DNA of 64,000 nt from Penelope pileata (Eukaryota; Chordata; Aves; Galliformes; Cracidae): positions 186,001-250,000 of the forward strand of contig WBMW01004119.1 in NCBI GenBank assembly GCA_013396635.1, in the 5' to 3' direction. Positions 1 to 12,318 of this stretch are shown piece after piece. Numbering within the stretch: position 1 is the stretch's first letter; each line of letters begins with the position of its first letter. A program made the position numbers and the translations under genes. The notes below the pieces were generated by a model that worked only from the letters and a program-made list of their open reading frames with translations, ran no database searches and was not told the DNA's origin.

Positions 1-1190
1 TCGTAAGCAAGAAGTATGATATTCCTTACTGGCATGTACAGAAGGGCAGACATGACAGATCACAAAAAAAAAAGATAGGACATTATATACAAGAAAAGTC
101 TACAGAAAAATTTCCCATCAAATTGGTTATCTTGAGACACTCAAGGAGGTTTTCTGGCCTCTCCTTATGAGTGTTCAGCCAAAAGTAATGAAGGCTTATT
201 TAGACAATGTACTCTGTCGAGATCAGACCTACACCATGCAGGTCCCATGCCTGCCTCTGGCTAACTTCAAAAAGCAACAAAACCACTAAAAAATGCACTC
301 ACATTCCAGTTGGCTACATACTATACTATAATCAAGGAAATTATTTTTTGAATCAGTGAAACACTGTGATTTAGGAAAAAATGATAACTGAAGAGGGTCA
401 GAATTAGACTATTAATGTAGCACTGATGATTAGTGTAACACTGTTAGGATGCTAAATACTTCCTCAAACATTTCTCTCTAACCTTGTTTTTGTAAGAAGA
501 CAGATTTGGGAGATGAGAGAATCCCTCTTTTTAAACTCAAGGTCTTATTAATATATTTTTAAAAAGTTTATGTAACATTTCTAACACACTTGTACAGTAC
601 TGGTACCCACTGTGTGAAGATCCTGTGTGAGAATATCCCCTCTGTAAATGCAGACTCATTCACACTCAGCAATACTACCAAAATTAGCACTAAAGAAAAT
701 TAGATGCTACAGTCATATAACAGATTATACAGATGATCAAGTTGCTACATTTTCCACTGAGAACTCTGTTTATATTAGTAGGCTATGAATCACTGGTTAA
801 GACAAGCTCAGTGCCCAGTAAAGCAGCATCTACTTTGTCCTTAGAGTTACCAATCTCAAGTGCCTTACACAACCAAAAGTCACTCCAAATTCTATCACCA
901 TTACTCTGAGTGAGCAGTTCTTTGGACAACATTTTTAGTAGTTAGTAATAGGTAAAGAAGAAATCCATGTCACTGCTACGCACACTCAGCTTTCCTGTTC
1001 TTGTCTGCTCGTTCTACAGCTAACACACACATCAAGCCAGTGAGCAAAATATTATTTTCTCACCCTATGAGTCATTCTTAATTGTTTTTTTAAATACATA
1101 TAAATATTTTGATCTTCATTAGAGAAAACAAACTAACAGGTTTGGAGCTGAAGACCTTCTAAAGACCTGCTCGAAACAAGCAGCCTTCAA

Positions 1191-1218
1191 CTTCCTTACT
1201 AAGCGTGGTTTGCCACAC
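1191..1218. repeat. Dispersed 28-mer, copy 1
   Basis: Positions 1191-1218 match 2898-2925 with a single mismatch: CTTCCTTACT versus CTTCCTTACG, followed by the shared AAGCGTGGTTTGCCACAC. Similarity weakens on either side. The family is not recognised; it could be a remnant of a transposon or LTR end. Confidence 0.7.
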
Positions 1219-2897
1219 TTGGCATGCAGATATCCAAAGTATGTTTTGTGATTTATTTTTTTTAATGGCTTTTGAGAAAAAATCCTTCTCTTCTTTTAAA
1301 AGAAGTCAAACATTCACAACTGCATTGCTCCTGTTAGAAGACCCAATCCCATAACCAATGAGATCCTGCAGACTCTTGTATCCATTACAAAACCTTATTA
1401 GGGAAAGCAGGGTTTTCACAGAGAAGTAAATGTCTGCCTGCAAAGGTGTAACTGTAGGACTAAGACTAGAGCTGTCATTTGGTGCAACGTTGATTTTCAT
1501 TACAGTGCAGGAAGGTTATCTCCCCTGAATAAACAAAAATGTTTCCTTCAGCTGGAGGAACCCACGGGGACAAACTCTTTTGAAAGTGTTAGATTACCTC
1601 ATCACAGATTTAATTGCACTTGCTAATCAGGAAGAAAAGAAAACACAGGAAACAAAGAAATATCTCAGAATTGCATACGAGGCACGTGTAATTTCAAAAG
1701 AGCACAATATGTTCAATACCAGTGAAACTAGAAGTTAAAATTTAACAGCAATCAGAGAAACAATTCTATTTTTTAATTTCTTTTAATTGACAAAGACATT
1801 TTATCCACATTTCTAATTCTGTCAAATTAAGCATTTTTCATTTTTTGTTTTATATTTACAGATAAAAACTGACAAGCCACTAAATAAGATTTATTGCTTG
1901 CTTTCCTGTACCTGACTGCCTTTCCCAGTAGGGCAGGGAATGAATATTTCAGTGCAAAAGCAGGAAATGTGAGCAGAAAAATGAACATGGACAGGCTGCT
2001 TTGCTTCTCTTCAGAACATTGAATAGAAATCCTTTCAGCCTAACAAATGTTGATTTAGGTTTAAAGTGATCTGCTAACAAAGGAGAACTCTTTTAGAAGA
2101 ACTCGCTCTAATACCTTCTTCACTGAAAGATAACCCAAGATTTTTGCTGTTTGTATTTCATTTTTACAAAGATTAGAAATGCTACAAACATTGCTGTGCT
2201 CCACCTGAGATACCAAAATACTTCAAATAGCATAAGATGAATTATTCCACTATCTTCAGCACCAAGTGATATGATACTTGGTGTCATGTTTCATGAAGCA
2301 ATTTCCTACAAAATATTTTCAGTGTTTATGACACCTTGACAAGATAGCTGGCTGCTGACATTAGCTCAGCAGCAATGATCTGTTTTACAGTTCCTGCCAC
2401 CTTGACCGTAACAGCAGGTTTGGGGGTTAATTTCAGCCTGCCCTCACTGGCTCCTGGCTGAGCCAAGTCAGTTATTAAAGACCTGTGCTGCAACTTAGCA
2501 ACATTTCCGAGCCCAGGTGTAGTAATGAGTCACTTTGGTGTAGAAACCAGTACGGAGAGCAGGAGCCCAAGCAAACATCACGTTGGACCTATGCAGCTGC
2601 AATTATATTTTGTGTGCACTCACATCCAGAAGTGCCAGAGAGCCCATTTTGAGCGTTTTCCCCAGTATCAGTCTGGGTTTGGAGGCGTGGGTGGATGCTG
2701 GATGACCCCTTGCAGAGGCACAGGGCCTGCACCAGACACCTGAGAGCACCCACGTACCTGTAGGGCCTGAGCTGCAGCCACCCACAGGGGCAGCCCCGGC
2801 CTGCAGGGCTTGGGCAGGGAAGAGCTGACTTTGTGCTGGAAAGGTGAATCACCACCGCTTTCTTAAAGCACAAAGAAGTAAACAAAGCATGGTTCAG

Positions 2898-2925
2898 CTT
2901 CCTTACGAAGCGTGGTTTGCCACAC
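2898..2925. repeat. Dispersed 28-mer, copy 2
   Basis: This is the second copy of the 28-mer at 1191-1218, same orientation, 1.7 kb downstream. It is followed by different sequence (CCTCAAATAAGAG here, TTGGCATGCAG in copy 1). It lies at the edge of a GC-richer patch of unknown origin. Confidence 0.7.
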
Positions 2926-5900
2926 CCTCAAATAAGAGTTTTGACTGGACAGAGCAGCATTTATTCTAACAAGAATTTTCACAAACCGGCTGCTCACCCC
3001 TGGCCATGAGAAGACCCTGGCAGGTTTCTTATCCCGCAGGGATGCCGGCAGAGGGAGCACACATAGAGCTGATACACTGCACAGAAGAGGGGCTTCTTGG
3101 TGTCAGGAGACATCAGAAAAGCCCAGGAAAGGGACTATGTCGAAAAGACTCAGAGTGGTAAATAATCTCAGCAGCACCTCTCTCATTAAAATCCTCAAAG
3201 CTGTGTCAGTTTTCATTCAAATCTCTTACATATAAGAACAATATTAGCTGTATAAACAGGAGGAATATTATGTTTAAAAATAATTACGATCCGCAGCCAT
3301 TCCCAGAATCTTGTTAAGCATCTGCTGTCATACAGTGCTGGGTGTAACATGATAGACAGATGTGTACACACTGGTTTCCAGATAAGAGAACCCGGAAAAT
3401 GCAGATTCTGCAGTTAAAGGAGAATTCCTATCTCCGACTGAAAGAGCCACAGGGTAGTGTTTTTAACAAGATCTTCCTTACGGGAGTCCAAAGTTCACAG
3501 ATGACAGCACCAGGCATTAGAGCACTCGTTAGAGCTTTTGAGAGCTCTTGGCACCTAAGGTGATGTGTCAGCTCACAAAGGGGAGCAGCAGTTTCCAGCT
3601 TTTGAAAATCTTGATCTTTGTAGTATGCAAAGAACCTTCCTGGACCCTGCAGTTGTGGGAGATTGGGACAGCTTGTGGTTTCTGCAAGCCACAACTCTAT
3701 CTGATTTGCAAAATATTAGAACAGCGCGTGTCTTTTTCACAACGTGCAGAAATAACAAACACAGCTAAGCTTTTAGATTCGTATGGGATACTCCAGTATT
3801 TCGGTCTCCAGCTTGTAGAGATCATAGCATATCATAAGCAGTACACTGTATTATCCATAGATATAAATTCCACAATGCAAAGCACGAAAAGCATCTGTTA
3901 CCCTACAAAGAGAGCTAAAACATACACCAAGATGACTACTATTTTTTTCCGAAGCAAATCTACTTAAAGATGCTTATTACAAAGATTTGATTACAATTTT
4001 GAAAAAAAATTCTGTCCTTTCTTTTATTTGATTAACCTTTTTTGGTTATGATTTTACTAATGGAAAGAAAATTATTTTTTCTTTTCTATCTGAAAAAGTA
4101 AGTCACAAAATCACCAAAGAAGTCACATAGTAACATGAAGAGCCCCTCCCCTGTAGGAAAGACTATAGAGAACTTAATCAAATGGAAGTAACTGGATTAG
4201 TGAGAGATTTCCAGATTTAATCCAAATGTACATAGCAACAAGCACAACGCAAAACCCCTCAAGTTATCAGCGGTAGCTAACACAAGTAATTACTTTTTTT
4301 AACTAAAGAATTTCTAAGTATTTTGTGTTTGAAAATCTCAAAAGTCAGGAAAGTCAGTAATGGTACAAATTGGCAGAAAGAAAGCAAGGTATAAAACAAA
4401 GAAATTATTGAAGTGCAGTAATATATGTATGTTTGACTTGTATTTTAAAATTAGAATGAGAGAAATAATCGCTAAATAAGCATAGAATTAAAAAATCATA
4501 AGGGAAGAGTTTGTTCCAGTTATCTTTAGTTATTTCCTTTTGTGCTATTTATGTGTATTTAAGATTGCTTATGCAGCTATAAAGAACAATTTAACGGGAA
4601 GAACTTTAGACTACCAGTAACTGCTCATTTATCTACTAATGTCAAGAAATCATTAACTTTTTTAAAGCTTATACATACTTGCACAATTAAAAGTTAAGCT
4701 ACAATACATTAGCACCTGAAAAGCTCAAGAGCTGGTCATTTACTTTTATCTCTGTTGTGGTAATTCAAGAAAATGAATACATTAAACCAACTTTAGCAAT
4801 TGTCCATAATAGAAGAAATTTAGGTATAAAAGCTTCTGGGAATTCCTCACCCGAAATTCAGAGCAGCCTTAATCCTCTAAAAATTGTGGCTTGCAGCATG
4901 CATGGTGAGTAATTACCTGAATTTGCTGCATATGTGCAGATCAACTATGTGCCAGCAGCTGGCTCCAGAGATAGAACCCACAGGTAGCAAGACTCACGCC
5001 TAAAAAAGCTGTGCTTAAATTTTAAGCTTCTGAAGTCCCCTACAAACCCAAATAAATAAACTTTAACATAGCTCAGTGTAAGTAAATCTCTGTCAAAGAT
5101 TTCGGATTCCACTCTTAAGTCTTGCCAGAAATAGACATGAATCACTGAAGAGGTTGGAATCCCAGGCCTCCCGTCAAAGGGCAAGGGCAGATGGCAAGCT
5201 AGCAGGCATTGAATCTGTCAGTAGCCTCAGTTAAAACAGAGGACTAAGCTCAAACCTAAGAGCTAGTCTAAGTTTTAAATCTATTTTTACCTGATATCCA
5301 GCTAACTGGAACATGGTTTGTACTACAGACCCACTTCCCCTCATCCCCAACAAAACAGAACTCCCATCGATGCGCAGAAATCTGGTATTTAAATGCTTGG
5401 AGGTTGGTGAGAGAGACCCAAATACCATCAACCCTAAGAGCAGCCACTGGACTAACACCAGGTAAGCGTGTTGAGAGAACAACGTATGTCACGTGTTTAG
5501 CGCTCAGGTCTTCTCTAGTTGAGAAAGATGACATATGTACTTGAAAATATATTGGCCACAAGTCAATATGAATGGAATTAGAAATATGGCATATACAATG
5601 GAAACTCATTATATTGTGAAGCAATACAGAAAACATCTGGATGCCATCTTAGGGGTTTGTGTTTTTCATGATTAAGGAAACAGCTGCCCTAGTAAAATTA
5701 CTCATACCCACCAGTAATGAGGAGCATCTTTAGCACAATTCGTCTGTTAAACCACAAGCATCTGCTTCCTAATTTTCTTTTTATTTAATCTTGTGTACCC
5801 AGCCCAAGAGCTGTAACAACAAATTTAAATAGCTGCCTCATTTTACATCTTGCAAGCTATCATATCTAAACAAAGCATAGCACTTTGCATATGAAACTCT

Positions 5901-8900
5901 CTTTTCAAGCAGGTGACCGCTGAGAGGTGATTTGCAACACCATCTGTGTGAAAGGGGGGGTGTGGTGGAGAAGCCTAATAAACATTGCATGGTGAATCAA
6001 TAATTACATCCTTAATGCAGCATAAAGTGCTATCTGAAGATGCGTTCCCGGCTTTGTAAATTTGACTGTATCTTTTAATTCAAATACCATTATGTGATTC
6101 AGACTGATGCCTTTACTGTAAACTATGATCCTAGACCACAGCAGCAGACACATAAAAGACTAACATCACTCTGTGTAGGTAAAGGAAGCTCTGTTTGCTT
6201 TTTAATGTTAACGGCAAATTGAGAGCTGTTTCAGCCACTGTTCCATGGCACTTCCAGTTGTTAATGGAAAGAGTTTTAAATTGTGTTTATTAACTGTACA
6301 ACAACATGATCAGGATACTGAGTATTCCTACTTTTATTGTTCTTCTACTAGTTTTTTTTTCCTAACTTCATTTAGTTAATATTTTACTCCAGCATCAAAA
6401 TAAAAGCTTAATGAAGGGATTCTCAAACAGAAGACCAGAGCAGTGAGAAAGCAGCAAGAGTGCAATTTCTCTGCGTGGTTCACTGATGGTGGGTTACCTA
6501 GAAAATGGTCCAAAACTCAAGATCTCCCACACTCTGCCATCTTCCTTGAGTAGGATTATAGCAAATGGGTATCTGCAGAGTAAATCTGGCCAGCTTGCTG
6601 AACCTGTGAAAAAAAACAATCATCCTGCCTCTTTGTTCTACTTCCCTATCAAAAGAGAATCTTCCTGAATCAACATACAGGCGGGCATCTCAGTCTATCT
6701 GACACCATCACAGGTATTTTAAGTCAGGTATTGGTATCATTCAAAGGCCAGCCCTCAAATGGCTAAAAAATTGACAATATCTGTCTTGTCTCCATCTATT
6801 GTGTTGGCCTGCAGGTCAGGTAGCACAGACTCTTCTCCACTTAGCTCAGGGCTTGTTCCCTCTGGAGAGGGCTGTGGCTGTGCCCGTTGCTGGAGAGCAA
6901 TTGTTCTGTTCCTCCAGTGGTAGTGCTGAGGCCCTGAGATACATACAAAACTTTTCCTTTTTCCTGCATTTCCCGCCACCCCCCCTACTTAAAGTGCTCC
7001 AGATAGTGAAGGGGTTGTATTTGCAGGAAGCTGTAGGTGAAAGTTTTATATAACCTGCAGCACAGCATAAGGGCATGTACACGACAGTGTCACAGGACAG
7101 TCTTAAGTGAACCTTTGTTCAAGCTAGAGCTTCAGTAGACACTGGAACAAACCAGCTGTGGACCCAGAGCCTCCTCTTTCATAGGGCTATAGTGGCTTGC
7201 TCTAGAAAGAAGCAAGCAGTAAACTAATTTACATGCAATGACCCTGAAGGAAGCAGAATGAGAACCCAAACAGACAAGTTTGAATACTGATGTTTAAAAA
7301 CAAGTCATGATGTTGGGCATAGAATTAAAGGATTCCAGTCTTTACACAGTCTTCATCAAACACAAATAGCTTAAGTACTTTCATTTGCATTAAAGTTTAC
7401 GTTAATGTCTTTTACTGAGATTCTCTGCTCAGTTCAGGCCTGTCCACTGACCATTAATTGGATGTGTTCATGGATACAAGAATAAATTAAACTAATCTTT
7501 TAGAGTGCTTCTTCTACTGTTTAAACATATATTAAGTTTAATGAGTATACAAAATTTTGTATATTAAGACTATTGCATGTTTAAACCATAAAGAGGTTCT
7601 TTTAATCCTTACACTAAGGCTAAAGCTGATACAGGAATTTCCAGATTTTGTGACCTCAAATACTGGAAACATCATAAATATTTTAAAAAGAAAAATGATT
7701 GCAAGTACAAAGACAGTGCCTACCATTAGTCTGATAGATTTACAGCATGGATCACTCAGGAACAAGCCACTTGACAAAAAACTCAAATTGACCTTCCTCT
7801 ATGACAAGCAGCTACAGACTATTTCCATTTCACTTTTAGATGTGTGAAGAAGGAACAAAAAGTTTTTATTTGCTCCTGCCATAATTTTTCAGTAGTTTCT
7901 CAGATTGCATATAAATGTTGATGACTCTCACAACTACTAAAACCACAGAAACTACTTTTCATTTGTTTTGGCAAATTTCATTAAAAACAATGGGATGAAG
8001 AAGGTGTTATTTGGGTAAATTCAGCCTGTACTTGCAGCTCTGTTCAAACAGCTGTGTTTTATTCTGGTACTGTGTACCACTAGTAGTTGCATCTGTTACA
8101 CATTTCTGAGATGCTATTTTTCAGAGGAGAGGAATGTGTTAAAAGTTAGCATACTTCTTAGTTCCCTCCTCCACAAGACCACTGACCATCTTTCCAATTT
8201 TTTATATAAGCAACGTAACAAGAAAAAATTCTCTTATACAGTAGGAAAGGAGGACGATGCTTTCTTAACTCAGTGTATTTTTATTGTTGAAATTTCTCTG
8301 AAAAACAGTAGTCACTGGTCTGCCTGATGAATAACATGCCTAAATAAAATGCTTGCATATTTTCCTTACAATGTGAACTGTCTTGCAGTTCTTCTAATGT
8401 AAACCAAAGAGAAGGCTTCAAGAGAGGAGAACTATAATTTAAGAAGCTGCTTTTACATTGTAAGTTAAATCATCAGGCAGAGTAATTCAATTCCTTTGTG
8501 TTTACTCTAAGACCATTTCTCTTACTGGACAAGCTATAAAACTAAGTGACTAAAATATAAGAAGGCAAGCAGACATTTCCAGTTTTTAAGCATCAGAAAC
8601 AAGTGCTCTGACTGAAGAGCAGTGCTGCCAGCAAGTCATGAATTTATGAGCAAATCAATTGGTTTCTCTGAATTTCCTACCAAGTTGGTTATTTTTTCCT
8701 AACAGTTAAACCTTGAATTCCTTCCCAAATCTAAAAAGCTATGAGATCTTCTCTCCAATGATGAGCATTACATTATTTTTGAATGCAGTGTACACTTGGA
8801 GGAAAAGATGGATAGAAGTATTCATAAAGATTTCAAGTAATATGCATACCATCATTGATAGATAACGTTGTTTCTTCCCTTCTCCACAGTTGATACAAGG

Positions 8901-11589
8901 AGGGGGAAAAAAAAAAAGGCAAGACAGTCCTATAAGATCTTTCTGTTTTTAACAAAACTCATGACATGGCTCTACTGTTTCATTTCATTGTTTGGCTGAA
9001 GACTTCACATGGTCACTCCTAGAAAGAGTACTTAGCAGATTTTGCTTATTTTTCTAGTTGATAGTGTGTAAATTAAAACATTGCAGTAACTTAGTCGCAT
9101 TTCAAGTTGGAACTGGGTATAGAAAAAAAAGTCTTAAAAGCATAATCTAGAAAAGAGGCATCTCAGAACGACCTATCCTCATTTATTCTATCAGCAACTG
9201 TCATAGACCATTGAGAAAGTGAGAAAAACTCCTTGCTCCAGCAGTTCTTTCTCAGTAAAGTTTTCACTTCCATTATTGGGCCAGTTAAAAACCATATTAA
9301 CACACAACCTTCAAGCAAATCAGAATGTATGATGGTGTTTAACATCAGAGTAAGTCTGCCCAGTTGTGCTGAATACCATCCCCTTAGTCTCCCATAGCAA
9401 TCTGGCAGTGTTTGCCTACAGCATCTCAGCAGTTATTGATCTTGCCTGGAATCAGAAAGATTATTTGTTGTTCCCTCTTGAATATAAATGGAAATAAAGG
9501 CAACTATGGAGAGAAAAGACTGAGCACAGTCTGAGTGATGTTTGCAAGAGATACCCTGCAAGCAGCCAATGCTGATGAGAAGATCTGAGTTATTCACTAC
9601 TCCTGCATAATAAAAGGAAAAAGATTGAAATTGTCTGTATACTATGAATACTGTTTTTAAGAACAAGCTGGGGAAAATAGCATCCTTTAAGAAATGTCAT
9701 TGTGAGCTGCTGAGTTTGTTCTGCAGCTGTTGGCTTGAAGAAAACAAAAAAGGATTTTTAAAGAAAAATGGAAGAGAATGAATTTCACAGCATTTCCTTT
9801 TCACATGATGATCACAATCCTCAGGATTCTACTGGACTGTAAAATTACCTAGCCATGCTTGCAAAAATTCAGGACAACATGCCCTCCAAGGAAAAAACAC
9901 AACTTTAAATCACTAACAGAACTGAACCAGCTTCCAAAACCAACAACTAGTATAGTTATTTTGCTTTGCCTACAAAAGTAGATGACAGCCTAGAGGCTGA
10001 AGAAAACAAGCAAACCGGACACATCCAGTTCTTCAGATGAATGGTTATGGAGCCATTTGGTAGTTCAATGAATCTGAATCACAAGAAATAATGGAACTGG
10101 CCCACAGTGCCAGAAGGAAGATTGTTTTTTTTTCACTGAAGGTTGACTCTACTCCAGTAACACTGCTGCTGAAATGCTATTCCCTGTTTAGAGTTTCATC
10201 AGTTTACATAAGGTTGGTTTTTTCACTTGTAAGTTGAATGACGGAAACCCCTATGTTGTACTGTCTTAACCAATTACTTGTTGAAGGGGTTATCAAAGTC
10301 AGGTGGCTTAATAAGCAATTGAATAGAGAATATCACAGCTGTACACAAACATAAAAGCCAAGTCCTTCAGAATATCTTACCACTTCTTGACCTCTCTTAT
10401 CTTATGCATTACTAGAAAATTAAATGGTAAGATAACTGACCAGATAACATCTGTGGAAATACAAAAGGAAATATTTATTGACAAAAGACTTGCAATGTAA
10501 ACAGTGAGCTAAGAAATTAAATCTGCTGTTTAAGTATATCCTGCTCTATTTTACATTGAGGAAAGCAAGTAAGGCTTGCATGAAACACTGGCACTACATA
10601 TTACTCCTCCTTTTCATCTTTCAGGTCTTCACTACAGTGATTTTGTTCAACCTCTTCTCAGTTTTTGGCTTGAGAAAGGTTTGCAAATTGTCCATTTCCA
10701 CGTATTTAGCCCTACACAAAATGAGCACTTATTTCTATTGACTCGAGGAAAAACAAAGATTTGCCTTTGAAATGCTTCATGACAGTTCTGATTAGGGGTG
10801 ATCACCTGAAAATATACAAATTCCCCTCCGGCCAGATGTACTGGAAGTGGCTCAGGATTTTTCATGTGAACATCTTTTCCAAGTTCCTACTCAATCATTT
10901 GCACATAGGGTGCAAATACAGTCTGTGTATGGCAGAAAGAAGCTTTTGGCACAGAAGCGACGAGAAGCCGCACCCAGCCACAACATTTATCAACATTACT
11001 CAACTGTTGCATTTTTACAAACATGGCACACATATAGCAGGTAGATTCCAACAATTTCTAAAAGACTCCATAAAAATCTCTCCTTAGTTTGCCTTTCAAG
11101 TATTTCAGATTTCTGTTGTTTGGAGAAAAAAAAAAAAAAGAAACATAAGTAAAGGCCAATTAGCACTCTCCGTAAATTGATCCCAAGAGTCCATGCTAAT
11201 TTAAAGCCAATGAGCCTTGCTTGTATCTGTTGCAGATTTGATCTGCTGGGCAAGATGTATTGCTAAATCCAAAGGAGGCTAAAAGGATATCTGTCTCTTC
11301 TGTAGCAAAGATGCCATTATCTGTATCTATTGCTAGAGGCATGAAGGACATGCAAGAACAGCAATAATGTCTGCTTCTGATTTTAGGCATTCAATATTCT
11401 CAATGATCTTCAGCTAGCTTGAAGCACCAGGGCTTGTATGTGGCACAAAACATGGTGTTTGGCAATGAATCTCTGAGCTGATCCTTTGAACAGACAATTT
11501 GATGAAGTTCAACCTCTTCCTGGAGTTTGGTGCACATCAGCACATTTTCCTGACATCTCTAAACAAATGTCATGACATCCCAGGGAAAA

Positions 11590-11990
11590 TCATAGAATCA
11601 TAGAATGGTTCAGGTTGGAAGGGACCTTAGAGATCATCTTGTTCCAACCCCCCTGCCATGAGCAAGGACACCTCCCACTAGACCAGGTTGCCCAAAGCCC
11701 CATCCAGCCTGGCTTTGAATACTTCCAGGGAGGGGGCATCAACGACTTCTCTGGGCAACCTGCTCCAGTGTCTCACCACCCTCGCAGTGAAGAATTTCTT
11801 CCTTATATCTAGTCTAAATCTACCCTCTTCCAGTTTATAACCATTACCCCTTGTTCTGTCATTATCTATCCTTGTAAAAAGCCCCTCCCCAGCTTTCCTG
11901 TAGGCCCCCTTCAGGTACTGGAAGGCTGCTATCAGGTCCCCCCGCAGCCTTCTCTTCTCCAGGCTGAAGAGTCCTAACTCTCTCAGCCTG
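11590..11990 (-). mobile_element. CR1 LINE, 5'-truncated, young subfamily
   Basis: On the minus strand this is the 3' end of a CR1 element. The 3' terminus is the tandem octamer-type end (TCATAGAATCATAGAATGG on the plus strand), followed by the standard GGTTGGAAGGGACCT block. The minus-strand frame 11678-11990 encodes the C-terminus of CR1 ORF2, with LRELGLFSLEKRRLRGDLIA, a TRGNGYKLEEGRFRLDIRKK block, and the end LEVFKARLDGALGNLV. It is truncated at about residue 104 from the C-terminus, as usual for CR1. A 6-bp GAAAAT occurs on both flanks (11585-11590 and 11990-11995), a possible short target duplication. It differs from the 62818 copy at about 8 of 400 positions. Confidence 0.95.
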
Positions 11991-12245
11991 AAAATGCAAG
12001 TCTCTTGGTTCAAACAACTGTTTCTTTTCTTAAAGCTCAGCAACAATAAAAAGTATGACAGTAGTTTCTCCCCAGGATAGTGGTAGTTTTCACAAGTGCT
12101 CTCCAAGTGCAACATTTTCATACAAAAGAAGGAAGCATTTTTTGTCAGAACACCTCTCCAATGTTTATCTATATTCCACAGTCCAATTCTCATGCCTTCA
12201 TGTAAAAAGACTGAGGCTGTAAAAAACATTTCCAATTTTATCACA

Positions 12246-12318
12246 GAGTCACCAGAATCACATGGGTTGGAAGGGACCTCTGGAGATCACCAACTTCAAC
12301 TCCTCCGCTAAAAGCAGG
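12246..12318 (-). mobile_element. CR1 3'-end fragment
   Basis: A short stretch contains AATCACATGGGTTGGAAGGG followed by ACCTCTGGAGATCACC, the conserved 3' block of CR1 on the minus strand. It lacks the body of the element. It lies about 255 bp from the larger 11590 copy but has a different subfamily sequence, so it is a separate, older insertion. Confidence 0.8.
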
